Of a stretch of DNA of 64,000 nucleotides, positions 45,400 to 57,899 are shown piece by piece. The position numbers and the translations under genes are program-made. The stretch covers positions 42,581,891 to 42,645,890 of the forward strand of contig CP099839.1 of the NCBI GenBank assembly GCA_030062745.1, read 5' to 3'. Within the stretch, counting starts at the first letter, position 1. Each line of letters starts with the position of its first letter. Source of the stretch: Capitulum mitella (lineage: Eukaryota > Arthropoda > Thecostraca > Pollicipedomorpha > Pollicipedidae). The notes below the pieces were generated by a model, which was not told where the DNA came from, ran no database searches, and saw only the letters and a program-made list of their open reading frames with translations.

Positions 45400-47110
45400 T
45401 GGCCAAAACGAAACAAAAACGAAATTCAACAATGTCTTATCCAAATTATAAGCTTTTACGTTGATACGAAGATAATGATCAAGGACGGACTCAGGCACAA
45501 CAGTTTGGAAGGCTGGACTTTGGTTCACACGTATCGGTAGTCCACGTCACTGCATTGCAACTGATAATCACATTCTTGGGAATCGCATATACGACATATA
45601 CATGCACTGACAGAGCGGGTCCAACAAAAACATCGGAGAGAAACGAAGAAATGAACGGTGGTTTAGTTTTTAAATACGCCGTTGACACTGTCAGTAATTA
45701 CGGCCATCCCTATTTTGGTTTCTGGGTCTACCATTGATGGTTTTTAATAGACTCTGGCCATCATTTCTGACAAAGGGGCCGAATCTCCTCTCCTCTCCAT
45801 GGACTTCAAGCAGAATCTGCCTCATGGAAATAAGGATAATATCTCCTCTCAGGACACCGGTTTTCGATAAAACTGAAACTTGCTGAAAGTACGAGTTAGC
45901 CCAAAATGACCATATTTTTGTGGTTTTCTAACATACCTGTGCGCAAAATTTTATTTTCTCTTTTGCTTTCATGCATTGAACTCAGCTTTACGTATTAGTG
46001 ATTGAAACGCGAAGTTGTAAATGTGAATCTATACAGCTTCTTAAACTTTAGCTCTTTACAGCGAAAAAACCTTATTCGGCATATCTTAAAATTGTATTCA
46101 TTCTGAAAGGTCTACTTTCAGTCTCAGTTTAAGTCTTCAGGTCAGTTTAGGGCTTCAGCACTAGTATCCCGTTATTTCAATGTTCGTCTAAACTTAGGAG
46201 GTCACTTGAGGTCACATGTGTTATCACTGTTATATTTCCGAAAACAACTATTAAGTCGAATGGGCGAAAAGGGTCTGCTCACAAAACACACCATCATCTG
46301 CTTGCGGATGCAGTTATGTTGCCGGAAACCACAGGCCTGATTGAGTCTATGTGCACATAACGATACATTACTGACATGCCGCCGGTCCATCACAACGAAT
46401 GCGGATTTCCAGCCAGCCACGAGAGTCGGCTTCGGTCGGGTCGCGAACAGTCTCTTGCTGCGCTGGTTTACCTCGTGACGGACACGGCGTCGACAAATGA
46501 AAGCCGTATGTGAACAATGATCCATTGTTATCGTTCTGTTGAGTAACTGTATTCGTAATTGATCTATTGCGGGAACGTGAGCAAAGTCGGAGATATCTGT
46601 CTGTTCTGCATATCGCCTTTCTTTGGTGGGCAGTCGGTGATGTTTTGGAGACGCTAGATTTCACGTCATTTCGATCACCAAGCAAATAGCTGGTAATTTG
46701 TGTGCTCGGATTTTCGGCTGAGGTGTGTCGGAAGGCCCAACCTCTCTTCGGTATAACCCAACCTAGACCTTAATACTAATTTTCCCTCGGAATGCGGTCA
46801 CATGGTTTACGGCTTTCAACTAAATAATGCAAAAACAACGTAAGAACGTCGCTCATGTGTGCAACGAAGTTCGACTGAAGTTCGGTAACCGTCCCTTCTA
46901 AAGTAAAAAAAAAAAAGATGAGGGACGCATCACCATGGCGGAACTTATGAACTTGTTTCTGTCATAGTTTGAAGATGATGAGCAGATTCCTCTTGGTGTC
47001 TTACTGACGCTGAGGGTCCCCAGTTCCAGTTAGCTGCCGAAACGCAGCCTCCTGCGTACCCTGGTGTCGTAGAAGGTTGTTGTCCGGTCCCATGACGTAG
47101 CACGAGATGA
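45400..47110. other. Gene-free stretch
   Basis: AT-rich DNA without a supported gene. A direct-repeat pair of half-sites, AGGTCACTTGAGGTCA (DR4 spacing), lies at about 46198-46213, again probably derived from the dispersed AGGTCA repeat family. Confidence 0.4.
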
Positions 47111-47119
47111 ACAACCATA

Positions 47120-47560
47120 CATTATTTCGTCTCAACATGATTTCCCATCAGCACGACCGACAGATCTCCGCCGGCGTTCCTGAGAACGGCGGCAGCACAC
47201 CGGCACGTGCGCCACCCCCGGCGCGGCCGTGCAGAGGCGGCACCAGGCGGCGGCCCTAATAGCGGCACAATGGCCGGACAAACAATGGACGGTCTGGGGC
47301 CCGGTTTTTGCCGCAGATGGGTATCGGCGCCGGCCCGGTCGTCGATTGTGGCCACAGGCGGCGATCGGTCGCTGATACCCGCCCGCCAATGTATTCAATT
47401 ACGGGCCCATTTCGCCCGCGGCACCGCGGCCGGCCGCGCGCCGCGCGGGCGGCACCGGCCACGACGTCATCGGAGAGCGAACAGTGGCGTCATCGGGACG
47501 ATCAGCGATGCCGTCGGAGGACGAACAGTGACGTCATCACCGCGGGCTCGTTTCAACGTC
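47120..47560. other. CpG island
   Basis: CpG-dense with GGCCGG/GCCGGC words and two closely spaced TGACGTCA-like sites (ACGACGTCATCGG near 47461 and TGACGTCATCACC near 47529). Open frames on both strands overlap completely and are composition-driven. Possible regulatory or promoter island; no exon seen. Confidence 0.4.
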
Positions 47561-49099
47561 ATCCTCCGGAGCGCGAGCATTAGTGGCGCAAAAGACTGGT
47601 GCCCGCGCCATCTGTGATGAACGGCAATGGCTTCATCGGTTGCGGATGGATATTGGCATACGAGTCACTGAAGACGGATTGTTCTGCCGTCACTAAAGTT
47701 GGGTTGCAGTGACGGGTGGGGTGAATTGAAGAGCTTAGGGATCCAAGCGTCTTGGTTTGGCGAGAGCATCGATGACAATACTGAAACTTTCACAAACTGA
47801 CGACGCAGCGTTCCGGAGCGCTGACACTACAGAAAAATAAGAGAACCGGCGTTTAACGGCGCTCATGGTGTTTGCACTGCTCCCTGCACGGTATGCACTG
47901 CTCTGATACCTGAAATGAACAATACGGCAGCTGACAGGCGACACCACTGGGAATTCGACAGCAGATGGTGACCCAGGTCTTGAAGGAATACATTTTGATG
48001 GAGCAGAGGTGAGAGGGGTGAACAGCGGCGACTGACTCACTTGGCGGTAAGTTTGGTGCAATTATTCCCTCATAAGGCCATATTGCTTTTTTTGCGCTAC
48101 TGCCCCTAATGTGGCGCGAAATGCCACCGATTGAGACAAATGCCCCCTGTTCCAAGCCTAAAGTTCACCAGCCTAAATATAATCCAATATTATCTCGCCG
48201 AGAAACAGCATTCATCTATGATGATGAAAATAGATGTTGCGGACAAGACATCTATAGTTGACTTACGTCATAAGAGGAAACTTCCTCAGGAGAAAGCATT
48301 GAAGCCAAAATGTGAGTAACGGAAAACGCTGCAAGCAATTTCCAGCGATCCCGGCTAATGAATAACAGTGTCTGATTGCCCTATAATGTGGCTGGCGCCT
48401 CCCGTGTATCCTTGTTTTTCTGTCGTTCAGTCCGTCGAAGAAAGTAACAGATTTCTCATGTCGCTCCTCATCAGCGCACGTCCATCGCTACATTTCTAAT
48501 TAACCATCATGCGGATTATATCTGGTTTTTGCTTCCTATTATCTCAGACATTTCTTGAGGGCATTTACTGATGGTAAATGATTGACAAGTTATGATACTT
48601 CGCAGCATGGTAGAAGTAAATTAAATCTGTTATCGACCCAATAACACGCATCTGCAATGAAGTATTGACCCATACTCAGGTACCAAGTGAAACTGGCATT
48701 TTCAGTCCAGTGAACTCATATTTCGGTATCTGAGTGAAAACGCCTAATGAAAATGATATCAAAATCTGTCATCTCCAAACTCCATACTGCAAGAGAGATC
48801 TTTGCCGATAACTGGGCCGTGTGACCACAGTCATCGACCGCCATCATGGTAACGTCGATTCTTATTTGTCTCGTACCGGTCTGCGGGCACGACACCGTTC
48901 TACGGTGACGTCCCCTCTGCACCTGTTCCCGGGCGCGGTTCAGCCCTCTCTCGGCGCGCTGTTTCGCATTTCGTATCCTCGTCTCGCATGGTATCGCACC
49001 GTCTCCACATTCACACCGCCCGCGGTCGGCAGGTACAAGCCGGCATTTCTGCGTGAAACTCGTCCCGTCGCATGGCTGGACCGCCGTCCAACAAACACC

Positions 49100-49480
49100 A
49101 CGATCTTCTCTGCTCACGTCGCCCGGACGCCCCGCGCTCCAGTTCTCTGCGTGCCGCGTGCCCGAGCGACGCCCGTGCCCGCCGGCTGGAGCCACGGGCC
49201 CGGCCAGTGAGCGACGCGCCTGTAATTCCTCCTCCGCCGCCGCCGGCGCGCCGTAAAACTAAAAGCCCGTGTGCTTTGCACTCCATTAGAGTCGGCCCCA
49301 TGAGAAGCGGCTCAACGAGGCCGTTGTGCGGCGATGGCGGCGCGCCGGGCGGCCGTAAACGGCGCCGCGGCGCCGCGGCCGCTTTGATCGGCGCCCGAGC
49401 GTGCGGCGGCGATCCCTCGGCCAAATTAATCGGCCGCTATCTCATTAGAGGCAGGCCCGGCCGGTTCGCACCTCGGTCAC
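49100..49480. other. CpG island with repeated CATTAGAG words
   Basis: GC-rich block containing CATTAGAGTCGG (49283) and CATTAGAGGCAGG (49443) around GGCGCCGCGG-type DNA and a CCAAATTAATCGG word. Open frames exist on both strands, none with a recognisable domain. Confidence 0.35.
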
Positions 49481-49498
49481 GACCGTCCGCGTGGCGAG

Positions 49499-49745
49499 CC
49501 CTGGCTCGGTCCGGCTCGACTCGGCTCGGCTTGGCTCGGCTCGACTCGGTCCGGCTCGGGTCTGCTCGACTCGGTCCGGCTCAGACCGGCTCGGTCCGGC
49601 TCGGCCTGGCCTGGCTCGGCTCAGCTCAGCTCGCCTCGGCTCGGCTCTGCTCGCCTCGGCTCGACTCGCCTCAGCTTCGTCCGGCTCGGCTCGGCTCGGC
49701 TCGGCTCTGTCCGGCTCGGCTCGAATCTGTCCGGCTCGGCGAGAC
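49499..49745. repeat. Pentanucleotide array (GGCTC)n
   Basis: About 250 bp of CGGCT/CGACT/CGGTC pentamers. Both strands are open through the array and give RLGSA-type or EPSRA-type low-complexity translations that I treat as artefacts. Confidence 0.9.
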
Positions 49746-49817
49746 TTACCTCGGGCTGGTTTGCTCGTGCGCCGCCCGCTGCCGCCGTCCGGCTGGAGAC
49801 GGTTACTTCGGTTATTA

Positions 49818-49860
49818 CGCGATCGGTTACTTCGTCTAGAAGACGAAGTAACCGATCGCG
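49818..49860. repeat. Perfect 20-bp inverted repeat with 3-bp loop
   Basis: The arm CGCGATCGGTTACTTCGTCT (49818-49837) is matched exactly in reverse complement at 49841-49860, with AGA as spacer. GGTTACTTCG occurs a third time at 49801-49810. It lies just outside the pentanucleotide array. A perfect hairpin of this length is either very recent or an artefact of assembly or template switching. Confidence 0.9.
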
Positions 49861-51246
49861 CGACACGTCTGAAATTAGAGGAAAACAGATTAAGGGATGC
49901 AGGGACAAGATGCTATCAGTAATCACCATCTCATATTTGAGCATTTGCTTGTCGCCGAGAAATTCTGATATTGTTTGTCGAATTGAATTTACGTAGGAAT
50001 TGGCGGTTGATTATCTGTATAAATTCACCGCTGTCATTAAATAGGTATAATTACGTGATGAACGATCGCTCCGTAGACACTGGGAGGAGCGCATGCAGAA
50101 ATCAGTGAACAGCAATAATTCGGCCGAACAAGGTGTATGAATGACTCGCTCTTGGACAGCTGTAATGAAGCCTTTGCTCGACATTTCCAATCACCGTGCT
50201 GCATACATTTTGTCTTTAGCAGCCTTGGATCAGTGCAAGTGTCTCGTTAACACTCTCATACCCGATAGCTGGCTTCCATCGCCATGGTTTGCATGCACCC
50301 AATGCAGACATCCTGAATGAAATACCAAATCGTCTGTGATATTGCTTCCCAACCCTGACGATGGCCCGATATGAAATATTTTGGTATAACGGCCCGACAC
50401 CCTCTTTCACGCTTCCTCGATTTCATTCCCATTTCATCGACAGCGTTGACTAACCATGGCCAATAGAGGGCGACGTGCTTTGTCATCAAATTAATACTGT
50501 ATGTGTCATCTAGAAGAATACCACGGAATGAAAAGCGTGTAAACGACCCTTTTAGGTACCCTGGGCAACTATGGTGAAGGGCGCTTTAAACTAGACAAGG
50601 CAAAACAAATCACTCAGGTGATCTTTGTATGGCTTCCAAGCCCTTTGTTTACCATCAGGCGTTAGTTAAGACTACTCTGTTCTTTCTACTCCTTTCAGTT
50701 GTCATTATTGCTGAGAATGGGAATGCTAACCCCAAGGGGGTTTCGCACTAACGTGCACTGGAATGGGGGTACAAAAGCTTCCCCTTTGATCTCGGACACG
50801 GAAAGAGCTAGAAAAATGAAACTGTATGGGCAGGGTAGGGCTATAATTAATTAAATTGTGTGCAATTTTCACGACCCTAGATCAATATCTTCAAGGTCAA
50901 ATGAGATCAAAAAGGTCAAATTTGGACACTTTCTCGGCCCGTACAGGCCATTCCGTACGACTTTTCGAACGAAACGAGAAAAGAATGTTTGTTTGGGCGT
51001 TAAAACGTGGAATACGACAAATTCCATTCATCTGACGTCTTCACGCAGGATTTCGGGCCGAGGTCATGTCAGGCCATTGACCTATGACGTCATTTTTTAT
51101 CTTTTGCAGATGAGATTTGGAGCAACACGGAATAGCCTGAGTGTAAATAAGGGTCCTACACGCACCTTTTGGCGTATTTTCAGTGAAGGTAGCCAACATC
51201 TGTACATTTGGTCATTTTCAGCGTTTATATTTATGTATGTATGTAT

Positions 51247-51706
51247 ATGTATAGATGAATATACATGTGAGTATCAATGCGCCAAACGCGTGTTTCTATT
51301 ACTATCTTTAAATGCATATTTCATACAAATCGATATATTGCAAAGCAAATCTGGACCCGGTCACAAAATAGTTGCCCTTAACCTTTGATGACCTTGACCT
51401 GAAATGATCCTGATATATATAAGTGTATCCATGTGCGCACACGTGTTTTTATTAGCGTCTTTGAATGCATATTCCATACAAATTGACATGTCGCAAAGCA
51501 AACCTGGGCCAGTTTGCAAGATATTTGACCTCGACCTTTGATGACCTTGACTGTCACTGACCGTGATATATGTAAGCATATCAGTGTGCGCATACGTGTT
51601 TTTATTAGGGTCTTTGAATGCATATTTCATACAAACCGACATGTTGCAAAGCAAATCTGGATCAGGTCACAAGCTAGTTGGCCTTGATCTTTGATGACCT
51701 TGACCT
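51247..51706. repeat. Three tandem copies of a 153-bp repeat
   Basis: The word CAAAGCAAA recurs at 51341, 51494 and 51647, exactly 153 bp apart. Each unit has a CGTGTTTNTATTA stretch, a TGCATATTNCATACAAA word and a TTTGATGACCTTGAC end. The third unit is the most distinct. A period of 51 codons leaves long open frames on both strands; I regard these as incidental. The AGGTCA-type end links the unit to the dispersed half-site repeats of this genome. Confidence 0.85.
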
Positions 51707-52429
51707 GTATTGCCTCTGGCTTTAGTCTTGGTACTTATGCCCGAATGACATCGCGTGACTGTGTTCAAAGGGTAATCTTAAGTAGAACGCTAGTCCTTTC
51801 AGAAAGTTTCAATTTGTCAGCGACAACCGTCGTTTTCGTTATGTTTGTCTGACTTCAAATGCTTGAAACTCCAAAAAATTCCGGCCGATTTTTAATTTTT
51901 CCGCGTCAATCGACGAGTTATTTAATTTCCATGAATGTGACAAAGCAGCAGCAACCAGCTCCGATCCGTTCTTAAGATATTCAAGAACGACAGGTGAGGG
52001 GACACAAAAAGACCCCTCATCTTTCAGTGCAATGCGTTTTTTCCAATGCGTTTTTGATATAACGTACATTGAACGGGACGTTCAGTGTAACGGGAGACGT
52101 TCATTGTCGGCATTCACCCAAACTTTTGCCTTCCGGCTCGCATATGTCGTCTATATATTCTCCTACTTCCGATCCGGTCCTGAATAAAGGGAGAAAATAA
52201 AAGATAAATGAGGGCAAACTAAAAGTGTGAGAGCCCGATCGATTCAATCCATTAAATCCTCGATCCATCAAAAGCGCGACAATCGGTCTAGCTTTAAAAC
52301 ACGGATAGATTCCGCAACTTTTCAGTTTGCTAACGCATTTCATAGCGCATCCTTCCTGTACGTTATCGTCACCTGCATTCTCTGTTCTCTGCATTCGCTA
52401 TCGGCTGGCCAGTACGGCACGTGCAGATG

Positions 52430-52720
52430 TTTCTGGTCCCTGGCCACGTGCCGGCGCGTGCCGCTGTCGTCACCATGTGCCGGTGACGGATGGCGGTCCG
52501 TGGCGGTATCCCGTGGCGCGCGGCCGCAGCCAGGGCCCCACCGAGCGGCTGCAGATCGTGGCCGATTGTTTTCTTGAGGGCTGTCTAATTACGTGATGAA
52601 TGGCCACCCCGTGGACGCGGCGGGTAATGGATATTAATGAATAAACACGGCAAGAATTCAACTTAATAAATTTTTTGGATTGCTCTCGCTCGGATGGCAG
52701 GCATTCTCGCGCCACTGGAC
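52430..52720. other. GC-rich block followed by AT-rich homeodomain-like words
   Basis: CpG-rich 52430-52560 passes into TAATTACGTGATGAATGG (52587 onward), TAATGGATATTAATGAATAA and a TTAATAAATTTT word. No gene is seen. The mixture suggests a conserved regulatory element. Confidence 0.3.
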
Positions 52721-53699
52721 TTGCGCCGCCGAAGATTGGGTAATCAGGAAGCAGCGGAAGCGACGTCGGCTCCTGCCGCGAATGAATTGAATTCGAACAA
52801 GCGGAATCAGTGTAATTGATCGGATACGTACGGACTGTATCACTAAGTTGCTGGGAAAGAAGTATGGTGAATTGATGGCTCCCCGACGTTTTTCCAGCGT
52901 TTTCATGCATTTTTGGTAAATGCGCCGTGAGGATAGTGAATTACAGAAAACAGCGGGATAAGAACTGTACATGCCCAGACACTTTCCCGTGTTTCTCAAA
53001 TGGACAGATCTTGCTGAGAGATAAAACTGATTAACAGCTGTCGTTTATTGGCAATTTGCGAGCCTCTTATAGAACAATCTTTTTAATATACACAACGGCG
53101 AACCGGCAAAACGACAGACTAACAGGTCGACCGACAGACAAACAAACGGACAGCTAGAGCTCCCACGGTGACGTCAAAAGCGCACCGAATACTTCCGCTG
53201 CAACCCGAGACCGGCTCGAGACAATGCCGCCGCGCGCCACATCCGTCGCCGGAGCGGACGCGACGAGTCAGCTGACCCCGAGCGCCGTTTTTGCCACCTC
53301 TCCGCGGCCACGCCGGCGGAACGAGCCTTGTTATCCCTGTGGGAAGACCTCTGGTTTCCACCAGTCATTGATGTGACCGAGCGGGGAATCACGTCTCGGT
53401 CACCGGCCCGCCATTCTGCTCTTCTCATCGATATTAGTAATGGCATGGAAGGTTATTCGTTAATCGTTTATTCGTTCATATTCGTTATCGATGTGCAGAG
53501 TGCAGAATTAAAAAGCATGGAGACTCGCTACACAGATCCAAGGTTCAATGCCAGGCTCTGCATGAGTTATTTGATTATGATGTATATGTTACATGAGATT
53601 GCATCGTATGGTTTTGTAGTGGACGTTGCAAAACAGGTAACGCTGCACGCCCCGCGACGTGGCGAAATCCGAGCCGTAGTGTGGAAACGCTTCTTAAAC

Positions 53700-53925
53700 A
53701 ACTACACCTCGGGGCTCGTCGGATCGCCGACCGCCGCCTGTCGCCGCCTGTCGCCGCCCCGGAGCCGGCCGGAGCCGGCCGGAGCCGGCCTCATTAGCGC
53801 AGCGCCGGCCAGACGGGCCGCGCCCACTACGCGGCGACACCGGGCTCCGTCTCGCCGCTAATGGACTGCGCGACACTGCACCGGGCCGCTTCCGCCGCCC
53901 GGTCCTACCGCCGGCCGGCCGGCCC

Positions 53926-53966
<41 letters not shown>

Positions 53967-54090
53967 ATGCCAATCTGAGGCGCAGTCGGCGGAGGGGCAG
54001 CAGGGGTGCCGGGCGCCGGCCAGCCGAGCCGGCCGCTCCCGGCGCAGAGGGACGAGCGGTTACGACGCGTCCCCGTCTGGACGGTGGTCA
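53700..54090. other. CpG island with (CCG)n and GGAGCCGGCC repeats
   Basis: A triple GGAGCCGGCC tandem lies at 53760-53789, a (GCC)n run of about 13 units at 53931-53967, and CATTAGCGC and CTAATGG words at 53792 and 53859. Open frames are composition-driven (poly-Ala, poly-Gly). Possible regulatory island. Confidence 0.45.
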
Positions 54091-54548
54091 TTACTGCCGA
54101 TCGGGAGATACTGCAGGCCGTGGTGGGGTGATCACTGGCGGGTCGAACGGTTCACATGGTGGTTTTAGCTGTTCGAGGCGGGGCATGGCTCGGCTCGTGT
54201 AATTAAGGCGTTTGAATTTCCATGGATCGTTTGCGTTTGCTGCCAAAGATTGCCGTAGATCACCGTAGCGTTAATCAGATAAGCAGTCCTGGTTGTCGGT
54301 TTTCCGCCAATTTCAGACGGAGGCGGTCTAGCGCTTCCCTGTGGGTAGTCACCGTCCATGCGCTGAACTTTTTTATTCTTCACCAGCCATGTCCATGGCT
54401 TTTAATTTTGAACCCATTTCATTTCAAGATTTCTTTTTATCACAGCTGGCATAGACCACCACTTGCCTGTATCCGTCTCCACGGCTTAGGTTCACATCGG
54501 TTTACGGATGGTTGCTATGATTTACGTCATTCGCTCTCAAGACCTCCA

Positions 54549-54616
54549 GCAGCCAACATCGTTGGCTGCAGGAATGTGGTTTCCTATCTCTTTGTGAGTG
54601 CTCCGGCACTCACAAA
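54549..54616. repeat. Pair of short perfect hairpins
   Basis: GCAGCCAAC/GTTGGCTGC (54549-54557 with 54561-54569, loop ATC) is followed by TTTGTGAGTGC/GCACTCACAAA (54591-54601 with 54606-54616, loop TCCG). Downstream, GGGCACCCACAA occurs near 54628 and 54648 and again near 55640, so this is part of a dispersed repeat. 54750-56390 otherwise shows no gene, only a run of 12 C at 55595-55606. Confidence 0.7.
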
Positions 54617-56389
54617 GTGGAAATGGGCACCCACAATACGATTTGGGCACCCACAACTTAAAGTATGTTTAAATATTGAAAAAAGTTATATGCCCAGGCC
54701 CACAACATTAACGATTTTAAATCAGTTTTATCAGCAATAATCAAGACTTATTTACTCCATCGTCACCCACCACCTGCTTTTCCCAATCATCCTCCAAGTA
54801 AAACTGTGTCAAGCCGGGTCCTAGAGCAAGGTCCTCCATTGAATCAACTATATCTGCTTAAATCGCGATTCTCAACTGTACACGTACGATTGGAAGACAC
54901 ATTTTTATGAATCAAAGGATATGTACCATTCATTCTTGCCAATCCGCTCTCGTTTGCTCATATTTTACTGGGGTATGTATGCTAGCTGTCAGCCCAGGTT
55001 TAATCTGTTTACCCCATTTTCTTTTCAACACTAAAGTAAACGATAGAACGTGTTAGCGTATCGTTAGCCTCAGCGATGTGGAAGCTGACAACAGCTGACG
55101 AACATCGAAATTATTGACTTGGACATCAGGCAAGTTCAGGCAAGTACCGCTTCAGTTCCACGAATTTCCTCTGCAGTTCTGCATTACGTGAACAGGTCGA
55201 AATACGTCCGTGTTGTTTATCAAACAGTTGTCGCTACCGTTTATAACTGCGTCTGTTACAGCAAGACAAGGTGCTGGATAAGCATCGCATGCGTCCAAGG
55301 TTTACCTACATATTTCCCGCTCGCTGACTGCTTTCTTTCTCTAGCGTTGTGTTATTGTATTTCATTTTATTATTTAATAATTATATTAATTAATAAATAA
55401 TCTTATTCATAAATAACATTAAATATTCCCCAGAATGTATTTTTGAAATATTGAACAGACCAGACATATTCCCTTTAAGGGCGTCGCTGCCATAAAGCCA
55501 TCCATGATTACGTATCTTTCTGCAATTACCTCCCGTAATACCTTTTTAAATTCATTTCTGTGAGCTTTAGGCATAAACGCCTGTCACGGCCCCTCCCCCC
55601 CCCCCCTATACGCAATGTCTGGATGTCCCCATATGCCTTTTGGGCACCCACAATCACTTTCCAAAATCCACACCTATGGTTGGCTGGACTGTTCACAGGA
55701 CTACTGGAACAACACAGCTGCAATACGGAATAGCCAGTCTGCCAACGGCAGTTCAGTAGAACTCACGGTGCTTCCAGTCATTTTAAGTAACAACCCAAGG
55801 AACGGAAAAGTGGGATCATTCGAGTGAAAAACAAAAATAGATGAGGTTATGCTCTCCAAGAGTGGCCCTGGCACTGTTACTCTCTTTCAAGATGATCATT
55901 AACACCCCGAAAGACCAGATGTCACTTTACATTACGTCTGCATGGGAAAAGTACTTCAGTTACCCCCGACCACTGGTAAGCTTTCCCATGCAAATAAATT
56001 AGCGTTAAAAAGTTGGCTGCAGTCTTTATTTTGTCCAACCCAGTCACCTTTCTTCCTTTAAACTTAGAGTTGCCGAGTAAAGTGGCTATGTATTTGAGAA
56101 TGTAAAAATTATCCGAGATCCTTTTAATACCAGTCTCGTTATGGCTCGTTAGTCTCGTAAATGTCAGCACTATACGTCAGATTTGGCACTACATTTGGCG
56201 GTTAGCTCTGTTCATAGGCACCACCAGGTTGACTCAGGGCCTGCCTTCCGGCCCCTGGTTCATCACCATCACTGCGCATGTCCTGTCACCGTTATCCCGC
56301 CCTTAACTCAAACAACCGGTCCTATCTACCCTGGCTCATTACTGACTCTAGCCCTGTTGTCTACAGCGCCTGTAGACGAGCCTGGTGTA

Positions 56390-56780
56390 CACGCACGACC
56401 GTGCCGCCGTCCGCTTTACCCGTCGGACGGCGCCTCATCGCTGGCGTTCTCGCGTCGCCGACCTCTCTGGGGCCAATCGAGACCGGCCGACCCCTCGGCC
56501 GATACCGGTCGGCGGCCGGGGATCTGGGGATCACACGGCCGTGGGCTGCCTGCGCAGTGCCTAACGGCCCGGCGCCAGGTCACTGGCGTCTCCGTTAACG
56601 TTCACGTCTCTGTTCTCCGTTCTCCGGTGACGCGCAGACGACCGGCGACTTCTTCTCTGCTGGTCCGGGCAGCGGATCGCTGAAGTGAATTCGAAGGTCC
56701 GACATGGGTGACAGACGCGCGCGCCTCCTGCCGTCGCTCTCAGCCGGACGTCGCCGCCGGCGACGGCGCGGTGCTGTCTG
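56390..56780. other. CpG island
   Basis: GC-rich block with many CGGCC and CGTCG words and no splice-framed coding signal. Opposing open frames overlap over its whole length. Confidence 0.4.
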
Positions 56781-57461
56781 TCGGCGAAACGAACCGGCGC
56801 CATGCGAACTTTCAGAACTGCCACTTGGATCGCCAGTTGCTCATCGAGGTGTTCTCTGTTCTGAGCGTGTTCATGCGCGCGCACCTTCAAAAGGTTAAGT
56901 GACGGAGCACCACGAGGTGACTGCTCGGTGGGATGGCCACATACCGGCAGTCTCCCTGCGATTGTTACTACCATGATGTCTCAGGTATGAGCTGTAACTC
57001 TGTGCTACTTTACGGTATTATGATACAGTTCGCTGTTTATGGTATTGCTCATAAATATTACTAATTTCGAAATCTAGCATTACACCAACAATGATGTATG
57101 CGATGATGATGCATGTAGCTGAGCCCATGTACTGTGAGCAGCTGTGAGTCTTTACCTTCATTTGTCCTTCCTTTTTTGTTGCTCCTGTTCTTACGCACTG
57201 CGTCAGGTGCATTTAACTTATATCATGGATCAAAATTTTGGAAGCACGGGCTCCACTAGCGACAAACGCAAAAATGGCTTTGTTGTGTTGCTAGCGGAGT
57301 CCAGGAAGTGCCAGTACGTTTTCTGAGAAGACTGAAACACTGAGTCGCCGTAATTAGCGATTCAGTTCACGCCTATTCAAAACACTCGTCTTGCCGTTAT
57401 TAGCACGCATCCCAGCGAGATGTCTGCGTTAGCGCAGAGGGGTCTCTCTGCCGCAGATATC

Positions 57462-57840
57462 TTATTTCTGCAGCGTGCCGACGATAAAGGATTCGTCAGA
57501 CTGAACGCCACGTCGTCTGAATGACAGAGATGCATTTGCCACAATGGCAGCTGACTCGATATCAGCAGTCATGGGTGGAACCTTCTTGCTATTGATGCTG
57601 CTAATACAATACCACTTATTCCGAAACCCAGCATTAGGCCCATGATGATATACGGAAAGAATGGACTTCAAAATGACTTTGTCAACAGCAGTAATTATCC
57701 AAGCCCTTGTCTTGTCAGCAAGCAGTTTGCATTTTTTTTCTGCCGCAGCTTCAGGCGCCTTTGGTTGCATCGATATCAGACTCGCCTTTGGCAAGGACAT
57801 TCATCAGGGCGACCGTCTGAGCAGCAGGGTTTAATGTGAT
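57462..57840 (-). pseudogene. Decayed frame resembling a rotary-ATPase proteolipid (V-ATPase c-like) hairpin
   Basis: Tentative. On the minus strand one phase gives VDKVILKSI (57661-57696 region). After a frame change the next gives PYIIMGLMLGFGISGIVLAA (within 57569-57655), a good membrane helix ending in ARRFHP and a stop. Family knowledge: V-ATPase c subunits have IMKSI followed by a PVVMAGI...YGLVVAVLI helix, and the spacing fits. Downstream RRGVQSDESFIVGTL could correspond to the later RGTAQQPRLFVGMIL part. A diverged second copy of the helix (AYIIVGVMLDFEISNI) lies at 57050-57105, about 71% identical over 48 ungapped bases by hand count. Frameshifts make both non-functional. A chance resemblance is possible. 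Confidence 0.3.
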
Positions 57841-57899
57841 GAAGAACGGGCATCACTGTTGTGCATTGACCAGGCCGCGGCCGGTCTCTGCTGAACAAA

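Noticed and set aside
49072..49922. Long frames of RLGSA-type repeats on both strands
   Set aside because: They are translations of the GGCTC pentanucleotide array and disappear outside it.
50858..51654. 176-codon plus frame and 97-codon minus frame with internal repeats
   Set aside because: They run into the 153-bp tandem repeat; its period, a multiple of three, keeps chance phases open. No domain is recognised.
45006..51706. Repeat arrays considered as a CRISPR array
   Set aside because: The repeats are contiguous or inverted, without unique spacers, and the window is eukaryotic.
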